Assembly: GCF_024714495.1 (NCBI RefSeq) | Contig: NZ_JAMZMJ010000006.1 | Span: 248,001-312,000, forward strand | Length of the DNA: 64,000 nucleotides | Source: Marinoscillum pacificum | Lineage (GTDB): Bacteria > Bacteroidota > Bacteroidia > Cytophagales > Cyclobacteriaceae | Direction: 5' to 3' | Shown: one piece after another, positions 7,425-14,257 of the stretch | How the letters are laid out: each line of letters opens with the position of its first letter | Position numbering within the stretch: position 1 is the first letter of the stretch | The notes under the pieces: model-generated | Database searches by the model: none | Seen by the model: only the letters and a program-made list of their open reading frames with translations | What the model was told of the DNA's origin: nothing | Made by a program: the position numbers and the translations under genes

Positions 7425-7544
7425 ATGAAAAAATTCAGAGCACTCGCCAGCCTACCCTTTCTAATACTGTACACCATCTTGTTGGGCAAAACGATGCTTA
7501 AGCAACTGTTTTCTAATGATAAACAGATTGCTGACAAGCACTGA
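7425..7544 (+). CDS. Small membrane protein (39 residues)
   Basis: A short reading frame starting at ATG 7425 and ending with TGA at 7542-7544. It encodes a basic N-terminus (MKKFRALA), one hydrophobic segment (SLPFLILYTILLG) and a charged tail ending DKQIADKH. The hydrophobic-plus-basic pattern is typical of small inner-membrane proteins. It lies just upstream of another membrane protein in the same direction. I do not recognise a family. It could be non-coding, but the antisense alternative looks worse. Confidence 0.4.
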   Translation: MKKFRALASLPFLILYTILLGKTMLKQLFSNDKQIADKH

Positions 7545-7585
7545 TTGTTCCGGTCTTATTGTATTAATCAAAAACAACTCACACT

Positions 7586-7966
7586 ATGGCACTCAACTTA
7601 AAGAGGTACCTTCAATTTACATTTTTGGCTTCGGTCCTGTTCATCATCATTGGATTTGTAACCGGTAAAATATCAGTCGAAAGCTTTACCTACATTTCAT
7701 TGGTAGGTACGATAACGGCCGTATTCAAGATCTTGCTAGTCGCACTCATGTTGTTACTAGGTCTGGCCATGTCATTGCCTGCATTGATTGCAGATTTAAT
7801 TCTGCTGTTTATGGGCTTTAGTTTCCCATTGCTTGAGGCAATTTGGGGAGTAATCTGGGACAGAGTAACTATTGGTTGGTTCTGGGGAAGCACTTCAGGT
7901 TCCAGCGTATTATTTGGTTCAATTATCCTGGCAGTGATCTCCGCTTTCGCAATGAAAAGACGATAA
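7586..7966 (+). CDS. Small multi-pass membrane protein, unknown
   Basis: A 126-residue hydrophobic protein with about four predicted membrane helices (roughly 12-27, 38-56, 57-80 and 105-121), ending in the basic AMKRR. The third hydrophobic stretch is rich in Leu and Ala (MSLPALIADLILLFMGF). There are no catalytic motifs. It is transcribed in the same direction as the 39-residue frame at 7425 and the DUF3667-like gene at 8060. Function unknown. Confidence 0.7.
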   Translation: MALNLKRYLQFTFLASVLFIIIGFVTGKISVESFTYISLVGTITAVFKILLVALMLLLGLAMSLPALIADLILLFMGFSFPLLEAIWGVIWDRVTIGWFWGSTSGSSVLFGSIILAVISAFAMKRR

Positions 7967-8059
7967 TAATAGATTAATAAATGCAGTCAAAACGCCTAAT
8001 TTTAGCGGCATTTTATTTTTATCTCTACCGGTTTAGGTGTAATCTTTTATCTTTATTCC

Positions 8060-8773
8060 ATGCCTGAATCAACCAAAAAATTTCCCATCAAGATAACAGA
8101 AGAACGTGTTATCAAACGCATTACTCTGGCAGGTGTTTTTTCAGATGTGATAAGTGGTTTCAACATTGAGCGTGGCTTGATTTTTACAATTAAGCTTCTT
8201 TTTTCCAGACCAGGATATTTACTCAGGTATTACTTTTATGAAGGAAGATATCGTGTTTTCAACAATTTCAGGTTGTTGATTTTAACCACCGCTGCTAGTG
8301 TTTTGGCTATGTATACCATAGCTCCTGAAGATTTCTTATTGGCTTTTGGTGAGGGTTATAACAGCGTGGATGGTTCTTCCCAAGTAGATATGAAAGCCTA
8401 TGAAGACTGGATTATGGACTGGTATAATCTCATCCTTTGGACCGCCATTCCAATTTATGCACTGTTTTCTTATTTGTTTAATCGTAAGGCTGGATACAAC
8501 TACGCTGAGCATATGGTTATGCAATCTTTTCATATCAGCGCTCTCAATATCATCTCATTGGTTTTTGTAATCATCACAGCTCTTACCTCACAAGAATGGA
8601 TGATTCTTATTCTGCTGTTGGTAGCAGTAGCATACTATTTCTGGATGTTGATTAGCTGGTTTGAAAAACGATCTTTTGGATTTATTCTGAAGAATTTAAT
8701 AGGATACGTACTTGCTAATATCGTTTATATATTAGGGGTTGGTATAGCGGTGGCAATGGTCTTTTTGACCTAA
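8060..8773 (+). CDS. DUF3667-like membrane protein
   Basis: A 237-residue membrane protein. The segment FNIERGLIFTIKLLFSRPGYLLRYYFYEGRYRVFNNFRLLILTTAAS matches the DUF3667 pattern (a short helix, F-T-x-x-x-L-x-x-x-P-G, then a G-R/K-R-x-x-x-N-P-like stretch entering a membrane helix). The usual N-terminal zinc ribbon (CxxCG) of the family is absent. Four to five further helices follow up to residue 237. It meets the minus-strand FloA-like gene tail-to-tail with two bases between stops. Function unknown. Confidence 0.65.
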   Translation: MPESTKKFPIKITEERVIKRITLAGVFSDVISGFNIERGLIFTIKLLFSRPGYLLRYYFYEGRYRVFNNFRLLILTTAASVLAMYTIAPEDFLLAFGEGYNSVDGSSQVDMKAYEDWIMDWYNLILWTAIPIYALFSYLFNRKAGYNYAEHMVMQSFHISALNIISLVFVIITALTSQEWMILILLLVAVAYYFWMLISWFEKRSFGFILKNLIGYVLANIVYILGVGIAVAMVFLT

Positions 8774-8775
8774 CT

Positions 8776-9249
8776 TCATCTAAACTGACTCATAAAAGAT
8801 TGGAGTTCTACTAACTCCCGTTCAGATAGGCTATCTACCTTATTTAAAATGTCAATTTTTAGATTTTGACTTTCCTCAGAATTGGCTTTGTTTCTTAACA
8901 TGTCATCCATGTTCCAACCCGCCAGATCCCAGGCGCATATTTCTCGGAAATTGGCATGAACTCCTTTTTGTTTTGCTTTGATGCAGGTTTTCACTACTGA
9001 TTCCACATTACCACCGGCGATGGCATGTACTTCTAGGTGCTGTAATTCTATCGGAATGCTCGATTTATGACAGATAATTAATGCATTGACGATCTCGTCA
9101 ACCGGGCTTCTACGAATTCTTAAAAAGATCAGCTCCATCAGGCTTACTTTTACACCACTAAATGTCGCCGTGACCCATATATTCAAGGGTACAAAATAGA
9201 GGAAAGCAATTACAATGAATGCTATAAAGAGGTAGGGAATTAGATGCAT
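8776..9249 (-). CDS. Stand-alone FloA (flotillin-like) N-terminal domain protein
   Basis: A 157-residue protein with one N-terminal membrane helix (IPYLFIAFIVIAFLYFVPLNIWV). It is followed by a close match to the first ~110 residues of flotillin-like FloA: GVKVSLMELIFLRIRRSPVDEIVNALIICHKSSIPIELQHLEVHAIAGGNVESVVKTCIKAKQKGV...WDLAG. Family proteins are about 330 residues and continue into an SPFH/PHB domain and Ala/Glu-rich coiled coil. Both are missing here and are replaced by a 45-residue charged tail. No continuation exists in another frame, because the gene abuts its convergent neighbour. It may be a domesticated membrane-microdomain adaptor or a decayed remnant; the clean reading frame argues for the former. 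Confidence 0.8.
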   Translation of the reverse strand: MHLIPYLFIAFIVIAFLYFVPLNIWVTATFSGVKVSLMELIFLRIRRSPVDEIVNALIICHKSSIPIELQHLEVHAIAGGNVESVVKTCIKAKQKGVHANFREICAWDLAGWNMDDMLRNKANSEESQNLKIDILNKVDSLSERELVELQSFMSQFR

Positions 9250-9278
9250 GCTGGTTTGCGGAAAGTCCCGAATAAAAT

Positions 9279-9467
9279 CTAATGGTCAATTGATAAGCTG
9301 TACTTCACTGCTAAGCTCTCACTTACCTGAAGAGCTTCTTGACTTTTTGGAAATTCTGGAGTCACATCTATTAGTATATGTGCTTTGTCTGTTGCGTCTT
9401 GATCTTTGTCCTGTGCTGATAAGCTAATACTGGTGAGGACAAGTGAGAGAATAATTAGTTGCTTCAT
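9279..9467 (-). CDS. Short exported protein, unknown
   Basis: A 62-residue protein starting at ATG 9467, with a signal peptide (MKQLIILSLVLTSISLSAQ, cut near residue 18). The mature acidic peptide is about 43 residues (DKDQDATDKAHILIDVTPEFPKSQEALQVSESLAVKYSLSIDH). Longer readings from 9623 add an N-terminus without coding character in front of the signal peptide. No family recognised. Confidence 0.55.
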   Translation of the reverse strand: MKQLIILSLVLTSISLSAQDKDQDATDKAHILIDVTPEFPKSQEALQVSESLAVKYSLSIDH

Positions 9468-9590
9468 AATGACATTCGGTTGTATATCAAAAATATAAAA
9501 TTCAGTCACAAATTCACTATTTGTTGTCAATTGGTTGACTAATGAGCTATTAATAGCCAAACCATACTCAGTAACAAGCGTTAGACTGAT

Positions 9591-10286
9591 ATGCAATTCA
9601 CCTTGGACTACTTGCGAAAGCACTGGATTACACTCACTGTTATTTTTTTACTTGGTTGGTTGAGTGTTTTTATGGTTTTTCAATTTGTAGACATCAGCAG
9701 AGATATGTTGGCCAATGAATTTGATCAACTGGATCAAGAGGCTGCTTCATTGGCCTTGGCCATGCGAAATGATACGTTCACCACTGTAATGCACATCGTA
9801 ACCAATTTTGGTAACTGGTACGCATTTTTAGGCATATTCATTATTCTGTCCATTATCATTTACCAACAGCGAAACCACTTAAAGAGTCCGTTGATATCTG
9901 TAGCGATTATTACAGGCGCAAGTGTGGTGATGTATTTCCTGAAAGAAGGTTTTGGGCGAGAGCGGCCTACATTAGATACGCTTGTAGAAGCCAGTCTGTC
10001 TAGTTTTCCATCTGGCCACTCGATGCTGTCCGTTGTTTTTTATGGCTTTGTCATCTTCTATATATGGACTGTCAGCAATAGTCGGCTTTTTCAAATTTCA
10101 AGTACTGCTTTCTTCATAGTCTTGATTGTTCTAATATGCTGGAGTCGTATTTATCTAGGAGCTCATTTCGCTAGTGATGTACTAGCAGGCATAGTGGCTG
10201 GTGTTGGATGGCTATCTACTTCACTGTTAATCTATTTGATTATTCGTCTGACCAGGAAAAAGGAAGGCCAGATGGTTCTGGATTAA
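9591..10286 (+). CDS. PAP2-family membrane phosphatase
   Basis: Integral-membrane phosphatase of the PAP2 superfamily, 231 residues with about six helices. The three-part active site is complete: KEGFGRERP (118-126), FPSGHS (139-144, H143) and SRIYLGAHFASD (185-196, with H192 and D196). Family members dephosphorylate lipid phosphates such as phosphatidic acid or undecaprenyl pyrophosphate at the outer face of the inner membrane. The substrate cannot be fixed from sequence. A longer first extracytoplasmic loop (about 33-65) is present, as in LssY/BcrC-like members. Confidence 0.9.
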   Translation: MQFTLDYLRKHWITLTVIFLLGWLSVFMVFQFVDISRDMLANEFDQLDQEAASLALAMRNDTFTTVMHIVTNFGNWYAFLGIFIILSIIIYQQRNHLKSPLISVAIITGASVVMYFLKEGFGRERPTLDTLVEASLSSFPSGHSMLSVVFYGFVIFYIWTVSNSRLFQISSTAFFIVLIVLICWSRIYLGAHFASDVLAGIVAGVGWLSTSLLIYLIIRLTRKKEGQMVLD

Positions 10287-10295
10287 ATTCAGTGA

Positions 10296-11387
10296 TTATT
10301 TCAATTGCTGAATAACGGCATACTTTCCATTGTGCATCCATTCCGGATCATGTTTATGAAGATCTACTACTTGCTCTTTCTTAAGGCCTGTTTGAATGTC
10401 AGATTTCAAGGTTCGTAAGGTGAAAACCTTATCGAAACCAATGGTCTCAAGTTCAAATGACAAATGAGGAGGAAATGCTTTGTCATGGAAAAACCTTCGG
10501 TAATTAGCATCCCCTTTAGTTAATAATAAATTGGTCTCCCCCTCAATAAAGGGTAATTTGTTATAAAAAGTGGGAGAATTCCAGAATGGATGGCTTGTCA
10601 CTTGCAACTTGCTGGAATCTAGAAGCTGTTTGATTTCAGAGACAAAATCCAGAAGGCCAATTACTTCAAGGTGTTTAAGAAGAATCTCCAAATCATTGGG
10701 AGTCGCATCCGAAACTAATAATGGCATGTGTTTTAAGTGCAATGTTACCTGCTTACAAGTCTCTGATAACTTGGTAATCAGCAATAAATCTGTAAACAGC
10801 TCTACACCAGAATTGTCAGCTATCAGGTGAATACCAGTTTCCGGGATATGGTGGATCAATTGATTACTATCGTCAATAAGATAGGTGAGAGGGTTGCCTT
10901 TCGTGCTACCTGCTAGTTGGCTAAGGTCTGCTTGATTTCCTTCAACTGCTAGATGAATATATTGATCAACAGAAAGCTCGAATCGATCACTAGCCAGTCG
11001 CTTGAAGAAGGCAGTGTTCTTCTTCAGATCTTGTCGTTTGATGTGCCCAAATGGGTCGATAAAGTCTTGGTTGCTTGCAATGATCTGGTTGATCAGTCGA
11101 TAAAAGTAGATTTCTAGGAAGAAGAAAGGGACTTCTTCAAATCGTTTACCGGAATACTCCTCAAAAAATGGTTGCCAAAAGACGGATTCTTCAGAAGTTA
11201 ACTCAATTGGTTCTATTCTCTGATTATCCAGATTGTTTAGAAGTGAAGTAAGTTGTGTTTTACTTGCCGGGTTTAACTCTGGGGTGTCCAAAACATCCTT
11301 CAGGATTTTGGGAAATCGTGTTTCGAGCGTAAATCCTGCAAATGTGCCTTTAGTGGGGTCAATGTAAGGATAATCTGACAACTTCAT
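10296..11387 (-). CDS. ARMT1/DUF89-family phosphatase-like protein
   Basis: A 363-residue protein of the ARMT1-like (DUF89) family, metal-dependent phosphatases that act on damaged or excess sugar phosphates. Recognisable parts are FFFLEIYFYRLINQII in the helical cap, the catalytic IADNSGVELFTDLLLI (D-N-x-G-x-E), TLHLKHMPLLVSDATPNDLE and LLLTKGDANYRRFFHD (K-G-D-x-N-Y-R). The length fits the eukaryotic ARMT1 branch rather than the shorter archaeal one. Family role (metabolite damage control) is established knowledge; the physiological substrate here is unknown. Confidence 0.85.
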   Translation of the reverse strand: MKLSDYPYIDPTKGTFAGFTLETRFPKILKDVLDTPELNPASKTQLTSLLNNLDNQRIEPIELTSEESVFWQPFFEEYSGKRFEEVPFFFLEIYFYRLINQIIASNQDFIDPFGHIKRQDLKKNTAFFKRLASDRFELSVDQYIHLAVEGNQADLSQLAGSTKGNPLTYLIDDSNQLIHHIPETGIHLIADNSGVELFTDLLLITKLSETCKQVTLHLKHMPLLVSDATPNDLEILLKHLEVIGLLDFVSEIKQLLDSSKLQVTSHPFWNSPTFYNKLPFIEGETNLLLTKGDANYRRFFHDKAFPPHLSFELETIGFDKVFTLRTLKSDIQTGLKKEQVVDLHKHDPEWMHNGKYAVIQQLK

Positions 11388-11424
11388 AGTGGCGAAGATA
11401 ACTGTGGAAAAGAAGAATCTAACC

Positions 11425-12180
11425 TTACATGAGCTGACTGATGTCTTTGATTATGGTCCAGGTGAATAGCACAATGATCAATCCCCAAAATATCTGATCG
11501 ATGCGGTTGTAGAGTTTGTAGCTAAAAGGTTTGTTGAAAAAAGCTTCTGTAATTAGTGGAATCGTTCTCGTCATGGCTGTTTTAGGGAACGGCAAAAACT
11601 CGTAAAAAACAAAACCCCCTAGTATCACTCCCGTGATTCGGAGAAACCTCAAATAGGACCACTCACCAAAGAGCTGTGCCATGCGAACTGGACCAGAAAG
11701 CGTATCAGCATCGGCTATTCCTCCAAAAATCAAAATGTAGAGCGCTTTGATGTTGATCCAAATCAAACGAAATGGTTCCAGAAATCCATATCTGATTGCT
11801 CGTAGTACACTTTCCTCTTGAACAAAGCCAATAAATAAGAAAATGAAGATAGCCATAATCATCATGGAAAAGGCTCCTCCAAAGTTGATCAACAACCGGT
11901 GAAGAATAGGCCTATCAGCATATTCCCATGCCATTTTCATGCGTTCTTTGGATCCATCTGGCTGATAGCTATAAAATCGTGCGAAGTAGGGCAGCGGAAT
12001 GAACAAACCAACCGAAATCGTCACCAAACTCAGAGAAAAAGTAAATGCAGGTTTTTCTCCCATTCCAAGAAAGATATGTCGGTCATAAATTCCATACCTA
12101 AGACATAGCACTAGCTTTCCCAGCAAATACACCAGGTAAATGAACAGGTAAGCTACTATGGTAGAGAAAGTTGGATTCAT
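11425..12180 (-). CDS. Degenerate site-2-protease (RseP/M50)-like membrane protein
   Basis: A 251-residue multi-pass protein that follows the RseP plan without active-site residues. LVYLLGKLVLCLRYG aligns with the first helix LVHELGHFLVARRxG, where HExxH has become YLLGK (18-22). FIPLPYFARFYS corresponds to IPLGGYVKM. HRLLINFGGAFSMMIMAIFIF corresponds to the AGPxxN helix. LSGPVRMAQLFGEW...FLPFPKTAMT corresponds to GGPxxIA...NLLPIPxLDGG, with the catalytic LDGG lost. No PDZ domain is present between the second and third helices. It is probably a non-catalytic pseudoprotease. The homology is read by eye and needs profile confirmation. Divergence from true RseP is strong but co-linear over the whole length. 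Confidence 0.65.
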   Translation of the reverse strand: MNPTFSTIVAYLFIYLVYLLGKLVLCLRYGIYDRHIFLGMGEKPAFTFSLSLVTISVGLFIPLPYFARFYSYQPDGSKERMKMAWEYADRPILHRLLINFGGAFSMMIMAIFIFLFIGFVQEESVLRAIRYGFLEPFRLIWINIKALYILIFGGIADADTLSGPVRMAQLFGEWSYLRFLRITGVILGGFVFYEFLPFPKTAMTRTIPLITEAFFNKPFSYKLYNRIDQIFWGLIIVLFTWTIIKDISQLM

Positions 12181-12290
12181 TGATTTAAGGCATTCACAAA
12201 TCTATTAAATTACCATGAGTTGAGCGTTGACATGATTTAGACTCATTTTCTTCATGAAAACCCACAGAAAGAAATGATTAAATATGTAAC

Positions 12291-13925
12291 CTAAATATCT
12301 TCTGGCAATTGTTCCATAGTATTTACTTTAAAGTGCGAATACAATGAAGGGTGCACATAAAATTTATTGTTATTGGAAATATCCATTCGAGTAATTTCTA
12401 ATTCATCATAAAAGAACGCAGTAGAAAAAGTTGGCCCTTTTTTAACACCAATTATTCCAATATGGTACAGTATATAAATCAACCGTTTTGCAAATACTAT
12501 AAATTTGATTTTATCACTTTTCCAATCATTAATTGCTGCTTCCAAGCCTCCCTTAAAATGTTTTGAAGTATCAACTTCTAGATAAAGTTCTTCAAATTGA
12601 TCCTCATGTAATGATTTTAACCTAAATCCATTATTGATTCCATTTAAGAACGAGGTTACAAGGCCAATTTCACCATAATTTTCTCTCCACTCGTCCTCCA
12701 AGGCATGAAAACGATCTGTTGAATATGGAACTTCAGCTTTATAAATAACATCTTTAGTGAATGATGTTTTGCTGTTTGCTTTTTGAAAAGCATAGTTTAC
12801 AAAACTTATAATGTCTCGGGGCCTCATATATGTTCGATCAAGAACATATTTGAATCCAGTTTCACCAGTTCTTCGAACATCATAGAAGGCTTCTGCAACA
12901 TTCAATTCATGGTTAGTGATATTTATCAATCTATTGTCAACCAGTATTTTTAGTTCTTTTTCTTCCCAGGTCATATCAGCATATAAAGGTCTGAGTTTTT
13001 CTCGTTGGCCTCCTTCATGCATACTTCCAAGTTTCAATAAATCATTCAGGTTTTCTCTTAAGGAGACAATAATTTTTACTCCTTTGAATTGCCGAATTTC
13101 CTTAATTACCTCAACCATTGCATCAATAAGGTTGTATTTGAATTCAGTTTCTATCCACTCTTTATCTAAGTCATCTATTACTATATAAAACTTCTTTTGA
13201 TGATCAGTGAAGAGATCGGACTTCATAATATTAAAGATCTCAATAAGTTCTTTGGATTGAACCTCATGTATTACTGATTCGGCTTTATGCTTGATTTCTG
13301 TTCTGGAAGTACTACTTGTTTGCGATGAAGAATTTAAACTAACTCCCAGCTCATTTATTGATAATCCTGTTTTGGAACTAATACCATCAACAAGAGACTT
13401 TTCTAGTTCTTTAATTTGATACTCCGCATCTAACCAAAACTTGTCGGTCCAATTATCCAGGTATTTTAAAGCTTTTTCTTTTCTGGGATCGGATTTTCCA
13501 ATTTTTAATATGGCTTCTCTAATATTCTGAATCCAAATAGATTTTTTCTCTTTATTGTAATCATCAGGAAAGTAAAGTTTCAGAAGTTCAACTACAAAAA
13601 CATGTTTCCAAAGCACCTTGAAAAATAAGCTTAGGTTGACATCAAGATCTCTAAAATATCTTAATACTGTAGAGTTACTTAGATATCTTAATGACAAAGA
13701 CCCTGGCTCAATTCTGGTAACATTACTACATTTTTCTTCTATGTATCTTATAACTGCACTTTTACCTGATCCAGTTCGACCTAGAAGGATAGATTTCTGT
13801 GATTTTGTGTCTATTATTTCCTCTAGAACTTCATGCTCAACATAAACATCAAACAGAATTTCATCAGTTTCTGCGTCAGGTGATCCGATATTTAAGTTTT
13901 TTCTTATCCGATATTTCTTACTCAT
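12291..13925 (-). CDS. Sll1717-type P-loop ATPase
   Basis: A 544-residue P-loop NTPase. Walker A is GRTGSGKS (49-56) and Walker B is YIVIDDLD (247-254), followed by a sensor-like strand KIIVSLREN. The C-terminal half is helical with a winged-helix-like end. The pattern fits the Sll1717 family of STAND/AAA-like ATPases, whose members have no agreed function and are often found in variable or defence-associated regions. The gene is visibly richer in A+T than its neighbours and is bordered by gene-poor, AT-rich flanks of 110 and 332 bases, suggesting acquisition by transfer. No partner effector lies beside it. Soluble protein. Confidence 0.7.
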   Translation of the reverse strand: MSKKYRIRKNLNIGSPDAETDEILFDVYVEHEVLEEIIDTKSQKSILLGRTGSGKSAVIRYIEEKCSNVTRIEPGSLSLRYLSNSTVLRYFRDLDVNLSLFFKVLWKHVFVVELLKLYFPDDYNKEKKSIWIQNIREAILKIGKSDPRKEKALKYLDNWTDKFWLDAEYQIKELEKSLVDGISSKTGLSINELGVSLNSSSQTSSTSRTEIKHKAESVIHEVQSKELIEIFNIMKSDLFTDHQKKFYIVIDDLDKEWIETEFKYNLIDAMVEVIKEIRQFKGVKIIVSLRENLNDLLKLGSMHEGGQREKLRPLYADMTWEEKELKILVDNRLINITNHELNVAEAFYDVRRTGETGFKYVLDRTYMRPRDIISFVNYAFQKANSKTSFTKDVIYKAEVPYSTDRFHALEDEWRENYGEIGLVTSFLNGINNGFRLKSLHEDQFEELYLEVDTSKHFKGGLEAAINDWKSDKIKFIVFAKRLIYILYHIGIIGVKKGPTFSTAFFYDELEITRMDISNNNKFYVHPSLYSHFKVNTMEQLPEDI

Positions 13926-14257
13926 TAATTGGGCGGTAAAGTGGTAGTTCTAATATAACAATATCAAACAATTAACCTTACACTTAATGGATGAACCTCT
14001 TTCAAAATCAGACAAAACGGCGGAATTAAGAGAAAAAAGTAGAATTTCACAATACTTATCAGTGGGGTCAATTTCACTATTTCTCCCAAACAGTCTCGCG
14101 ATCCAGTAGTTTAATGATTAATTTGTAAGAAGTTAGCTGTGGAGTGCTAATGTTAAATTTTATTACAGTTCTAATAGTACTCCATCCGTTAATTAACTTC
14201 GTAGAGTAGAATCATTTTTTAGCATACAATTCGTACAACGATACATACCACAAAGCC
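13926..14257. other. Gene-poor AT-rich intergenic stretch
   Basis: 332 bases without a convincing gene between the divergent P-loop ATPase and AsmA-like genes. The part around 14038-14100 contains GTGGGGTCAATTT and looks like a possible decayed mobile-element end, but no inverted-repeat partner or transposase remnant is visible. The right part holds the AsmA promoter region; no clear TAnnTTTG box was found. Confidence 0.4.

Noticed and set aside
7298-7537. 79-residue minus-strand reading frame upstream of the sigma factor
   Set aside because: It overlaps the sigma gene start and lacks any coding pattern; the plus-strand 39-residue frame in the same place looks more like a real membrane protein.
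7985-8020. Weak inverted repeat before the DUF3667-like gene
   Set aside because: Short stem with a bulge; not convincing as a terminator, although a T-rich stretch follows.
14038-14100. Possible insertion-sequence end (GTGGGGTCAATTT)
   Set aside because: No transposase remnant, no matching inverted repeat and no target duplication could be seen.
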